A stretch of 36,494 nt of DNA. Source: Desulfobacterales bacterium RIFOXYA12_FULL_46_15. Lineage in GTDB: Bacteria > Desulfobacterota > Desulfobacteria > Desulfobacterales > Desulfobacteraceae. Positions 7,945 through 15,396 of the stretch are shown piece after piece (the first letter of the stretch is position 1; each line of letters starts with the position of its first letter). The position numbers and the translations under genes were made by a program. Under the pieces are notes generated by a model that did no database searches, had not been told where the DNA came from, and saw nothing but the letters and a program-made list of their open reading frames with translations. The stretch is from assembly GCA_001799395.1 (NCBI GenBank), contig MGTJ01000064.1:14080-50573 (forward strand), read 5' to 3'.

Positions 7945-8577
7945 CTAAACCTCTCCTTTACTGATGAGAGTGATAGTTTTGGGGTCAACCGGAGCCGACG
8001 TATAAATCTGATATTCCTCCCTGCCGTCGCCTGACCACTCTTCAATGGTCAAAAAAAGGGTCCCGGATTCATTTTCAAATTCATACATATAGACTTTTTC
8101 TTCCCTGCCTTCCCTGGAATAGATGGAAGCCCAGTCATCCTCATAAAAAAAAGATTCCCCGTTCACCACAACCGTATCCTTGGTGTCGGCTATCTCATCC
8201 AGGTCATCTCCATCAATGGGCCCGCCCTCATCATCCTTTAAATTCCGGAATGAAAACCGGTTAAGGGTCATGGAGACCTCAAGGCTGTCATCAAATTCCC
8301 ATTCAAAATAAACGGTTTCACCGGTTTCAAGACAGAGACAGGTCAGCTCGGTAATAAAATATCCTTTTTTCTTTTTAAAATCATCCGAGGTTTCTTCATA
8401 CCGGCACAGGTCTTTTGCCATATAGGTTTTACCCAGGTATTCAAAAAATGACCCTTTGCCGGCATTTTTAATGGTAAGGGCCGATTTGTCAGGGTCTGGG
8501 ACAAGAGCCTGCTTCTTCAGTGTCCGGGCGGCTGAAAATCTTTCCTGGAATGATTTTTGTGTTGCCGTATCAAGCAT
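7945..8577 (-). CDS. DUF4178/YjfK-like cytoplasmic protein
   Basis: This 210-residue soluble protein has no signal or membrane segment. It alternates short beta-strand-like blocks with acidic loops, and contains FEYLGKTYMAKDLCRYEE, a Y-F-E-W-E-F strand, and E-E-W-S-G-D-G-R-E near the end. This pattern resembles the beta-rich DUF4178/DUF2491 (YjfK) proteins that accompany DUF350 and spermidine synthase-like genes, but the match is by eye and family membership is tentative. GGAGG lies 6 bases before the ATG. It is third in the operon, 49 bases after telA. It may be a scaffold or sensor for the membrane components. Confidence 0.6.
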   Translation of the reverse strand: MLDTATQKSFQERFSAARTLKKQALVPDPDKSALTIKNAGKGSFFEYLGKTYMAKDLCRYEETSDDFKKKKGYFITELTCLCLETGETVYFEWEFDDSLEVSMTLNRFSFRNLKDDEGGPIDGDDLDEIADTKDTVVVNGESFFYEDDWASIYSREGREEKVYMYEFENESGTLFLTIEEWSGDGREEYQIYTSAPVDPKTITLISKGEV

Positions 8578-8626
8578 GGCGGTCCTCCAATCTTAAATAT
8601 CCTGTTTTAAAGGTTCAATCCTTAAA

Positions 8627-9859
8627 TTATTGGTCCTGACGTCTTGCCGTCAGGGCATCGGTTCTGGCCCTGAAACGGTCATTCATTTTACCGAGGGCAG
8701 TGGAACTCTGGGATGCAATGCTGATGGTTTCCCGTGAAATCAGGGCAAAGGTTTCAAAGGCCTGTTCATAAGTATTGCAGGCTTCTTCCAGGGCCTGGAT
8801 ATTTACGGTCATGCTCTGGCTCATCCGGGCGCCCTTGATGGCGGCATTACCGATGACCCTTGCCGTATCTTTCATGGTTTCTGCGGCAGCCTGCTGGACC
8901 ATGTCCAGGTGCTTTAAGGTTTCCATCTGCTGCTCAGCCGCCACCCGGACAGCCAGGGCATTTTTAACGGCTGTGGAAAGGATCATATCCGTTCTCTGGA
9001 CCAGACGTTTTACCAGATGGGAATTTCTTACCATCATTTCCCCGCCGAACCGGGTCTGGAGGTTTGAATTGTCAATGGTCTGAAGATCCACTACGGCCAT
9101 GGCAAGATCGCTGGTCAAGGTGGTCAGGGCTTCCTTGATCCTCGGATCTTCAACAGTGTTCAAATGGTCCATGAGTTTTTGCCAGATGACCTGCCCGAGA
9201 TAAATCTGTTCCTGGAGTTTGGGCTGGATTTCCTTTAGGGAATCGCAGATGACCGAGAGTTCTGCAGCATCAAAGGCCACCTGGTCGGCTTCCTGCCGCA
9301 AATGATTGCGGATGCCGTCAATGGTGGAATTCACGGTTTCCCGTCTTTCGGCAATGATTCTCAGGACCTCGTCCCCCTTAGGCAGACGGTTTACCGTTCT
9401 TGTAAAAAGACCCAGCATTTTTGTCTGAAAAGGGGTCTCGGTTTGTGCCACCATGGTGGGGTTTACTTTATCGAGTTCAGTCTTGATGGCCAGGATATTT
9501 TTCCCCACAGGAGAAGACGTATCAACAGCCACGCTTTTCAGAACCTGGCCCATTTTCCGGTCATACAGGCTTACCTGAGCCTGGGTTTGTTCCATGATGT
9601 CCTGGCCCAGGCTGAATACAAAATTACCAAGCTGCCAGTTGGATGGATCTTGTTTTATTTTTTCGAGAAATTCACCGGCTTTGGCTTCAATAGCCTGGAT
9701 ATCCTGAATTGCCAGGTGCCTCGGTTGAACCGGGACAAGATTGGAAAGGGTCTGGACCGGGGTCAGGGCGCCCTGGCCGGAAACTTCCGTCACCTCGGCA
9801 AGGACGGGAGCCTTTGCCTGCAAGGCCACGCTTTGAATGTCACGAGCCATATCGTTCAT
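8627..9859 (-). CDS. telA: TelA/KlaA family toxic anion resistance protein
   Basis: This 410-residue, almost wholly helical protein has the composition and order of the TelA family (PF05816). It has a Pro-containing N-terminal stretch, then long amphipathic helices including YDRKMGQVLKSVAVDTSSPV, and a conserved C-terminal half with MVRNSHLVKRLVQRTDMI and AVKNALAVRVAAEQQ. TelA proteins are linked to tellurite, antimicrobial peptide and envelope stress resistance, and usually pair with XpaC-like membrane proteins; the mechanism is unknown. The start is moved to the ATG at 9859, which has AAGGAG 6 bases upstream, rather than the ATG 33 bases further out. It is second in the operon. Confidence 0.88.
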   Translation of the reverse strand: MNDMARDIQSVALQAKAPVLAEVTEVSGQGALTPVQTLSNLVPVQPRHLAIQDIQAIEAKAGEFLEKIKQDPSNWQLGNFVFSLGQDIMEQTQAQVSLYDRKMGQVLKSVAVDTSSPVGKNILAIKTELDKVNPTMVAQTETPFQTKMLGLFTRTVNRLPKGDEVLRIIAERRETVNSTIDGIRNHLRQEADQVAFDAAELSVICDSLKEIQPKLQEQIYLGQVIWQKLMDHLNTVEDPRIKEALTTLTSDLAMAVVDLQTIDNSNLQTRFGGEMMVRNSHLVKRLVQRTDMILSTAVKNALAVRVAAEQQMETLKHLDMVQQAAAETMKDTARVIGNAAIKGARMSQSMTVNIQALEEACNTYEQAFETFALISRETISIASQSSTALGKMNDRFRARTDALTARRQDQ

Positions 9860-9872
9860 ACTATTCTCCTTT

Positions 9873-10382
9873 TCATGAAAATTTGCCTGCAAGGAAATTT
9901 GCCATGGTCTTGAATTCGGCGGTTTCGTTTTTTTCTACAATATCCCTGGAGCGGTTGGAAACCTCACGCAGGGATTCAATGGTTTTCTTGAATATGTCGA
10001 ACTGGGCTTTCCGGCTTTCCGGCGACAGATCCAGGTATTCCTTGACTGTTTTGAAAAGATGGGTTTTTCCTATTTTTTTGATTTCATAGGTCAGGGTTTC
10101 ACCCGGGTATTGCTCCATCATTGCCGGGGTAACCACCATGAGATCATCGATGATGGTTTCAATTTCCCCTGTCATTTCGTCAGGAAAATCTTTGTCCTTT
10201 CTCATGATGATGTTCAGTTTGAGCAAAGAATCCAGGATGGCTCCGTATTCCTGATCAGGAGAGGGCCCTGGCTGGGAGACAGGGTCTGGTGCAGCAATTC
10301 CTTCTGAAACCGGCTTCTGTTTTTTTATGAAAAATAGAAAGCCGATGATTGCAACAATAAGGATTGCGACTGTGATGGCCAT
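9873..10382 (-). CDS. Single-pass membrane protein, possible XpaC-like partner of TelA
   Basis: This 169-residue protein begins with one membrane segment (AITVAILIVAIIGFLFFIKK, residues 2-21). A Pro-rich linker (about 30-48) and a helical cytoplasmic domain follow. The start at 10382 is set by AAGGAG 7 bases upstream; a longer version from 10457 has no such site. It is the first gene of the operon, 13 bases before telA. XpaC proteins (annotated as 5-bromo-4-chloroindolyl phosphate hydrolysis proteins) commonly precede telA and share the layout of N-terminal anchor plus helical bundle. Residue-level similarity here is weak, so the assignment rests mostly on position and architecture. Confidence 0.55.
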   Translation of the reverse strand: MAITVAILIVAIIGFLFFIKKQKPVSEGIAAPDPVSQPGPSPDQEYGAILDSLLKLNIIMRKDKDFPDEMTGEIETIIDDLMVVTPAMMEQYPGETLTYEIKKIGKTHLFKTVKEYLDLSPESRKAQFDIFKKTIESLREVSNRSRDIVEKNETAEFKTMANFLAGKFS

Positions 10383-10486
10383 TATCTTACTCCTTTTGCT
10401 AAAGGTTTCATATCGATCATATTTTGCAAACAATAATACAAAACCATATATTAACAAGGTGACAAATTGATTAAATTATATAGCAC

Positions 10487-10513
10487 ATTATATGGGGTAA
10501 CCTGAAAAATCAA
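10487..10513 (-). promoter_or_regulatory. Candidate promoter of the TelA/polyamine operon
   Basis: On the minus strand TTGATT (10508-10513) and a perfect TATAAT (10487-10492) are separated by 15 bases, slightly short of the optimum. It lies about 105 bases upstream of the first gene of the operon, in the only sizeable non-coding gap before it. No convincing terminator hairpin for the preceding operon was seen in this gap, so read-through from the PqqD/ATP-grasp operon cannot be excluded. Confidence 0.5.
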
Positions 10514-10567
10514 GAAAGGATTGTTTTATGGAAATTCTCTATGAAAAATGATATCCGAGACTATTTT

Positions 10568-12661
10568 TCAAATTCGATTTAAATGGATTTTATTAGGGCC
10601 TGATGTAAAAAAAAGTGTTTCAAGCCCTTTATCAAAATCCATCCGCCGTTGAGCAATGAGAACCCGGCTGTTTCTATAAATTTTGGAAGATAATTCAAGT
10701 TTATTATTCTCTGATCTGAAAATATGCGTTGAACGGATAAAATTATTCTTTAGGAAAGGAAGTATGGGCTCCCAGAAAAATGATTGAAAACCGAATAGGA
10801 CATCAGAATAAGGAATGCTTTTATGCCAAACCAGTCTTTCACTCGTATAAAAGGGTATTTTATCAATGGCCAGGCTCATCAGGTAAAGGCCGCTGGTCTT
10901 TTTCCCGATGTAACCGATAAAAGAGACGGATCTTTCATTCCTTAAAAACAACAGCCTGTCCCTGTTAAGCGAAGACTCAATAAACAGTATTCCTTTTGAT
11001 TCCATATCGCAGGTCCAGTATTCCTGCTGTGTTTTTGAATCCGTTATCAGTTCATATTTTGTTGTTTTCCCGAGTTCAAATCCGATCATATCTTTCAGGC
11101 CGTTATCGATGGGGATGTTTGAAACCACTTGTTGCTCGCCTGGAATACCGAAAGGGATGTATTCATCCTGGTCTTTTTTTCTAACCAGATAATCGGAAAA
11201 ATGCATTGCAACGGTCGGTGCCCCTACAAATTCACTCGTCTGGAACTGGATGTGCAGATGAGGGTAAGGAGCCAATCCTGAACTGCCCGCATTTCCAATA
11301 GGGTCCCCTGTCTTGATGATAGAATAGGGATGGGTTGTGATTTTTTTTTGCCCGAGGTGGCAAAGAATTGAGAACAAGGCTTGATTGTGCTTGAGGATGA
11401 CATAGTTTCCCCATGAATTGTCCAGGTTTGTCGATGTGACCGGATTATCCGGGATTGAAGATTCGATTGCACATACTATCCCGTTTCCAGGGGATATCAC
11501 AGGCTTGTTAAAACAGAAATGATCTTCGAGCCGGGTCCCATCGTCTTGATAGGGGCAAAGGCTTTTGTCGGTTACAATAAAATCCAGCCCCCATTTATAG
11601 ATTCCTTTGTGAGTATGCTTTCCCCCTACCCCCTGGCTGACAAACCACCATCCTATAAAGGGAAGAATAAAATTTTGATCTGTTATGCCGAATTTATTCT
11701 GTCCATCCAGGAATTTTTTATAATTGGCTTCCGGGGATTCAGGGAAATAGATCCTGAAAAGTCCGGCCCGCATATAATTATGCTGCATGGCATAAATGAA
11801 AAGCCATGTGACGATATTGAACGATAAAGTCAGGGAGGAAAGATTGTAAAGAGAGAGATAACGTATCAGGATATCATCGATAACCACCGTAAAAAGTGAC
11901 GCAATAATCGCCATAATCAGGCTTAAAATGCCGGGAGCAAAAAAAACGCCGCCAATGGCAATCGAAGTAAGGATGGGATTAAATCCGTCATTAATGACAA
12001 AAGGCAGGTACTGGGGAAGGATATATGAAAAAAAAACAATGGCAGCAAAAGATAAAACGGAAATGAAAAACATGACCCGGGAATATAAGAACAGGGCTGC
12101 GGCAATGATGAGACCTGAAATGATATTGGGGCTGAAAATGATATGCCCCAGATTGTTCAGATAAGTTATCACCAGGAATTTAAAAGGATATCCTTCAGGT
12201 TTCACAACCAGTTGAAGCATCTCGGTTGTTCCGGTCCCCCTGTTCAGGAGAATGATGATCCAGGTCATGACTACAAACGGAATACTCAAAAACGGCAGGG
12301 ATTTTTTCTGGAAGAATCCTCTCATCCATACGGTTATGACCAATAATAAAATTGAAAATAAAATAACAAACAAGATATTCTGTATCTCTGATGCACGATT
12401 GTAAAGGGATAGGGCCATTCCGAACAGGATGCCGTTGAACCCGAAAACTCCGGCTCTTATCCGGGTTCTGCCATACCCTAGGATATAGGCAAAAAAATTG
12501 ATGCATAAGGCCCCAAGAAGTCCGTTAACGCCTGAATATGGATGGATAAAGGAAGACAACAAAAGCGCAGCGCCAAATCCTTTGTTTTCTGAGAACAGGA
12601 TTTGGGAATAGCTGTGCAAAATGGTATCAAGAAAAAATGATCGTTCCCTTTCAAAGATCAT
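10568..12661 (-). CDS. Urea transporter-like channel fused to an M23 (LytM-type) peptidase domain
   Basis: This 697-residue protein has an N-terminal channel domain (about 20-300) of the urea transporter family. Its two-fold repeat motifs are FIHPYSGVNGLLGALCINFF and AGVFGFNGILFGMAL, then FFAPGILSLIMA in the second half. A LytM/M23 domain follows at about 340-480: TRLEDH, ISPGNGIVC, WGNYVILKHN, L-C-H-L-G (His435) and PYPHLHIQF (His468 and His470). The first zinc ligand seems changed: where M23 enzymes have H-x-G-x-D, this protein reads K-W-G-L-D (356-360), keeping only Asp360. The last 200 residues are unassigned. It is the last gene of the PqqD/ATP-grasp operon, 20 bases after the decarboxylase-like gene. 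Substrate and peptidase activity are unproven. Confidence 0.85.
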   Translation of the reverse strand: MIFERERSFFLDTILHSYSQILFSENKGFGAALLLSSFIHPYSGVNGLLGALCINFFAYILGYGRTRIRAGVFGFNGILFGMALSLYNRASEIQNILFVILFSILLLVITVWMRGFFQKKSLPFLSIPFVVMTWIIILLNRGTGTTEMLQLVVKPEGYPFKFLVITYLNNLGHIIFSPNIISGLIIAAALFLYSRVMFFISVLSFAAIVFFSYILPQYLPFVINDGFNPILTSIAIGGVFFAPGILSLIMAIIASLFTVVIDDILIRYLSLYNLSSLTLSFNIVTWLFIYAMQHNYMRAGLFRIYFPESPEANYKKFLDGQNKFGITDQNFILPFIGWWFVSQGVGGKHTHKGIYKWGLDFIVTDKSLCPYQDDGTRLEDHFCFNKPVISPGNGIVCAIESSIPDNPVTSTNLDNSWGNYVILKHNQALFSILCHLGQKKITTHPYSIIKTGDPIGNAGSSGLAPYPHLHIQFQTSEFVGAPTVAMHFSDYLVRKKDQDEYIPFGIPGEQQVVSNIPIDNGLKDMIGFELGKTTKYELITDSKTQQEYWTCDMESKGILFIESSLNRDRLLFLRNERSVSFIGYIGKKTSGLYLMSLAIDKIPFYTSERLVWHKSIPYSDVLFGFQSFFWEPILPFLKNNFIRSTHIFRSENNKLELSSKIYRNSRVLIAQRRMDFDKGLETLFFTSGPNKIHLNRI

Positions 12662-12681
12662 TCATCCCCCAGCCCTTTTCT

Positions 12682-14085
12682 TCAGATCTTCAATACTTTC
12701 AACTGCGGGGAAAGAACCTTGGGTTTTTCCGCTTTGATCTGACGTAAAAACCGTTCAGGCAGCCGATCCTTCTGGTGAAGATAAGTCACATCCTCTGCCT
12801 CTCTGATGACATCCACTTCTCTTAACATTCCGATCATGACAATGGCCGGGCGCATTTTAATGAACTGCATCCACTGGGTGGTGTTGTAAGCACCAAAGGG
12901 ACGAATGACAAGATTGTCTCCTTTGCTCAATATGGGTAGTTTGACGATATCTCTTATCACATCGATCTGCATGCATAGGGGGCCAAACACAACATGATCT
13001 TCCATGAAATTACTTTTTTCCTTAACCGGCAGCATCTCCAGATCATACCAGAAACTGGTTACCATGATGTTGACACCGGCATCAAGAACAAGCGCACGAA
13101 GTCCTGAAGGAAGCCTCTTTGTCGCTTCTACGGTTGTAATGAGATATCCTGCTTCATCAATGACTGCACGGCCGGTTTCCAAAAATAATATGGGCAGATT
13201 GTCTTTTGGAAAAGAACCCAGAAGAATACTGCATATGGCCTCGGCAAAAGCATCAAAATCCGGAGCCAGATCGGTTGTTGGAAGATAGGTCGATTTCAGT
13301 CTGTTTTTAGATGCAAACCCGCCGCCGATATCGATATATTTTATGCTGAGTTGATGTTTTTCTTTCATTTTAAGGGCAAAACCGCATATGTTCAGAACCG
13401 CCTGCCCGTAAAACCTGGGTTCTAGGATAAAAGTTCCGATATGAAAATGAAACCCTGTCAGCTTCAGCTTCCCGCCACTCATGATCCGTTCGGCAACTTC
13501 ACTGGCCTGGCCGTTTTCAAGGTTAAACCCGAACCGGTCCCATGCCGGATACATGCCGGTGTCCATATTAATTCGTATCCCCACATCAATTGTCCTGTTA
13601 AAGGCCTCTGCAATTTTTTCCAGCAGGTAAACTTCATCAAGGTTGTCAATATTAATAATGGCACCTTCCCGTACTGCTTTGATTAATGATGATTCAGGCT
13701 TGTCAGGACCATTGTATATTATTTTTTCCCCTGTGATTCCTAAATTTCCGGCCATTTCATATTCATGTTCCGAGACAACTTCCGCCCAGGACCCTTCATC
13801 ATGCATGACCGCACAGATCGCTTTCTGATAATTAGTTTTATAAGACCATGCGATCTGAACTTTTGGATATCTGAGTTCAAAAGCCCTTTGCAGTTGAGCG
13901 TGTTTTTTTCGGATTGTGGCTTCTGAAAAGACCACAAGGGGGGAACCATAATCTTTAATCAATTGTTCAACTGAAATGCCGTCGATTTCTTCGCACCGTT
14001 TTTGCCCGGAAGGCCTGCCGAATTCATTCATAGTGCCTATGGTATGCCTTACAATACTTGGCTTCTCATAACCTTCTTTACTCAT
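12682..14085 (-). CDS. Diaminopimelate decarboxylase-like PLP enzyme (fold III), divergent
   Basis: This 467-residue protein has the alanine-racemase-type barrel and C-terminal beta domain of DAP/ornithine decarboxylases. The PLP lysine is in W-S-Y-K-T-N (Lys83). The phosphate-binding G-G-G-F is at 254-257, the barrel motif GFHFHIGTF at 211-219, and E-T-G-R at 303-306. The active-site signature C-E-S-G-D of true LysA is C-M-Q-I-D here (371-375): Cys and Asp stay, but the substrate-contacting Glu is gone. Tyr400 in G-A-Y is present. It probably decarboxylates an amino acid other than meso-DAP, or a carrier-bound one. Its start overlaps the ATP-grasp stop by 8 bases. A GGAG ribosome site is present. 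Confidence 0.85.
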   Translation of the reverse strand: MSKEGYEKPSIVRHTIGTMNEFGRPSGQKRCEEIDGISVEQLIKDYGSPLVVFSEATIRKKHAQLQRAFELRYPKVQIAWSYKTNYQKAICAVMHDEGSWAEVVSEHEYEMAGNLGITGEKIIYNGPDKPESSLIKAVREGAIINIDNLDEVYLLEKIAEAFNRTIDVGIRINMDTGMYPAWDRFGFNLENGQASEVAERIMSGGKLKLTGFHFHIGTFILEPRFYGQAVLNICGFALKMKEKHQLSIKYIDIGGGFASKNRLKSTYLPTTDLAPDFDAFAEAICSILLGSFPKDNLPILFLETGRAVIDEAGYLITTVEATKRLPSGLRALVLDAGVNIMVTSFWYDLEMLPVKEKSNFMEDHVVFGPLCMQIDVIRDIVKLPILSKGDNLVIRPFGAYNTTQWMQFIKMRPAIVMIGMLREVDVIREAEDVTYLHQKDRLPERFLRQIKAEKPKVLSPQLKVLKI

Positions 14086-15136
14086 AATGCAGCTCTCCTT
14101 CCATATTCATTATTTCAAGTTGCTTCATATCAAAAACAAGATCACAGGTTCCCCTGTTATAAACAACACCGATTTTATACGGCTGATTTTTTTCTACCGT
14201 CTCACCCCTGGCCATCAGAACTGTAAGATAGGGCAGGTTGATCCCGGCAGCCTTGCTTAAATAAATCCAGGCAGGGAACCGGTTGTTTATTTCAATGAGG
14301 TAATAATTATCAGAGCCTTCTTCTTTTATGAGTTCAAGTTCAGCAGGGCCTTGCCACTTGGTGGCTGAAAAAAAACGGCTGACCAGTGCACTTATTTTCT
14401 GGTCATTTATCGTTACGGCAGCCCAGCCCTTTCCTTTGTCGGTAATAATGAGCTTTCTCATGGGAACATAGCCGATACACCCCCCTTCTCCATCCCCGAG
14501 TGCGGCAACATCAAGCTCGACTCCCCTGATATATTTCTGGAGGATCACAGGCATTCCCCATCTTGATACTATCTTTCTTGTAAACCTGTAGACTTCATCA
14601 TAGGAGTATGCGAGGTATGCATCATAATAAATTCCTTTTACCATCAAAGGGAATCCGATATTCTCAATACCGGCACTGAGTTTTTTAAGCTCTTTTTCAA
14701 CCGAGGTTTTCGGTATCAGGATATCTGCTTTTTCACCCAGGACATGGAGTTTGATTTTGGCACACATCTCATATTGCTCTTTTGTGGGATAGAAAGTCAT
14801 GATTCCTTCTTTCTGAAGGTCTTTTCTGATGGAAATAAAATTAAACAGCTCAGCATCCAGTGTCGGTATGATGACATCCATCGGGGTCTTCTTATGAATG
14901 GTTAAAATCCTCTCCAGGAGATTTTCCGGTCCTTCCGATGGATAGGGCAGAAGATAAACATGTTTGAAAAATTGTCTCTCGTAGAGCCCTGCATCCATTG
15001 AATCATATCCAAACCCGATCCCGGTGAAACGGTTTTTAAACCCTTCTTTGATGCATCTCATCACGGCAACGCCAGGAGCAGGACTATCAGTCATATTCAG
15101 CCCGGTTACACCGACACAAAAGTCAGGAAGGTTCAT
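14078..15136 (-). CDS. ATP-grasp ligase (carbamoyl-phosphate-synthase/PylC-like)
   Basis: This 352-residue protein has the three ATP-grasp subdomains. An N-terminal Rossmann-like part holds V-G-V-T-G-L-N (8-14), which resembles a dinucleotide-type loop, and DVIIPTLDAELFNF. Lys167 in L-M-V-K-G is the ATP-contacting lysine of the central domain. VILQKYIRGVELDVAAL (197-213) supplies the adenine-binding segment, and Glu268 with EINNRFPAW (282-290) the magnesium ligands. Such enzymes join a carboxylate, via acyl-phosphate, to an amine. The ATG overlaps the PqqD-like stop (ATGA), with GGAGG 5 bases upstream. Tight coupling to the PqqD-like and decarboxylase-like genes suggests they act in one pathway, for example ligating the amine made by the decarboxylase. 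Confidence 0.85.
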   Translation of the reverse strand: MNLPDFCVGVTGLNMTDSPAPGVAVMRCIKEGFKNRFTGIGFGYDSMDAGLYERQFFKHVYLLPYPSEGPENLLERILTIHKKTPMDVIIPTLDAELFNFISIRKDLQKEGIMTFYPTKEQYEMCAKIKLHVLGEKADILIPKTSVEKELKKLSAGIENIGFPLMVKGIYYDAYLAYSYDEVYRFTRKIVSRWGMPVILQKYIRGVELDVAALGDGEGGCIGYVPMRKLIITDKGKGWAAVTINDQKISALVSRFFSATKWQGPAELELIKEEGSDNYYLIEINNRFPAWIYLSKAAGINLPYLTVLMARGETVEKNQPYKIGVVYNRGTCDLVFDMKQLEIMNMEGELHYE

Positions 15137-15384
15137 ATATCCTCCACCTTAAACCCCATATCCCTCATTAATGATAGAAATTCCCTGATATCTTCCCTGG
15201 CCTCTTTTTGTTGAATATGATATTCCTTTTCAAGGCAGGCTGGAAATTTTTTGACGGAAACTCCAGACTGAAGCAGTTTTACAAGAAAAAGCCCGGTTTT
15301 GTTCAGCAAAAAAGTCTGGCCTGTGGAAGGATTAAACACAAAACCGGTATCACTGACGGTAATATCTGTAAGCTGTTTATTCAT
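15133..15384 (-). CDS. PqqD family protein (peptide-binding RRE-like)
   Basis: This 83-residue protein matches the PqqD fold. The N-terminal beta hairpin reads DTGFVFNPSTGQTFLLNKTG, followed by VKLLQSGVS, and the helical end has YHIQQKEAREDIREFLSLM then G-F. PqqD-type domains bind leader peptides of ribosomally made products and present them to modifying enzymes; related ones sit in HPr-kinase-like and sugar systems. Here it is followed by an ATP-grasp gene that overlaps it by 4 bases. No radical SAM gene or short precursor gene is present nearby. GGGGGAG precedes the ATG. It may act as a carrier or adaptor for the ligase. Confidence 0.8.
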   Translation of the reverse strand: MNKQLTDITVSDTGFVFNPSTGQTFLLNKTGLFLVKLLQSGVSVKKFPACLEKEYHIQQKEAREDIREFLSLMRDMGFKVEDI

Positions 15385-15396
15385 ATGCTCCCCCTT

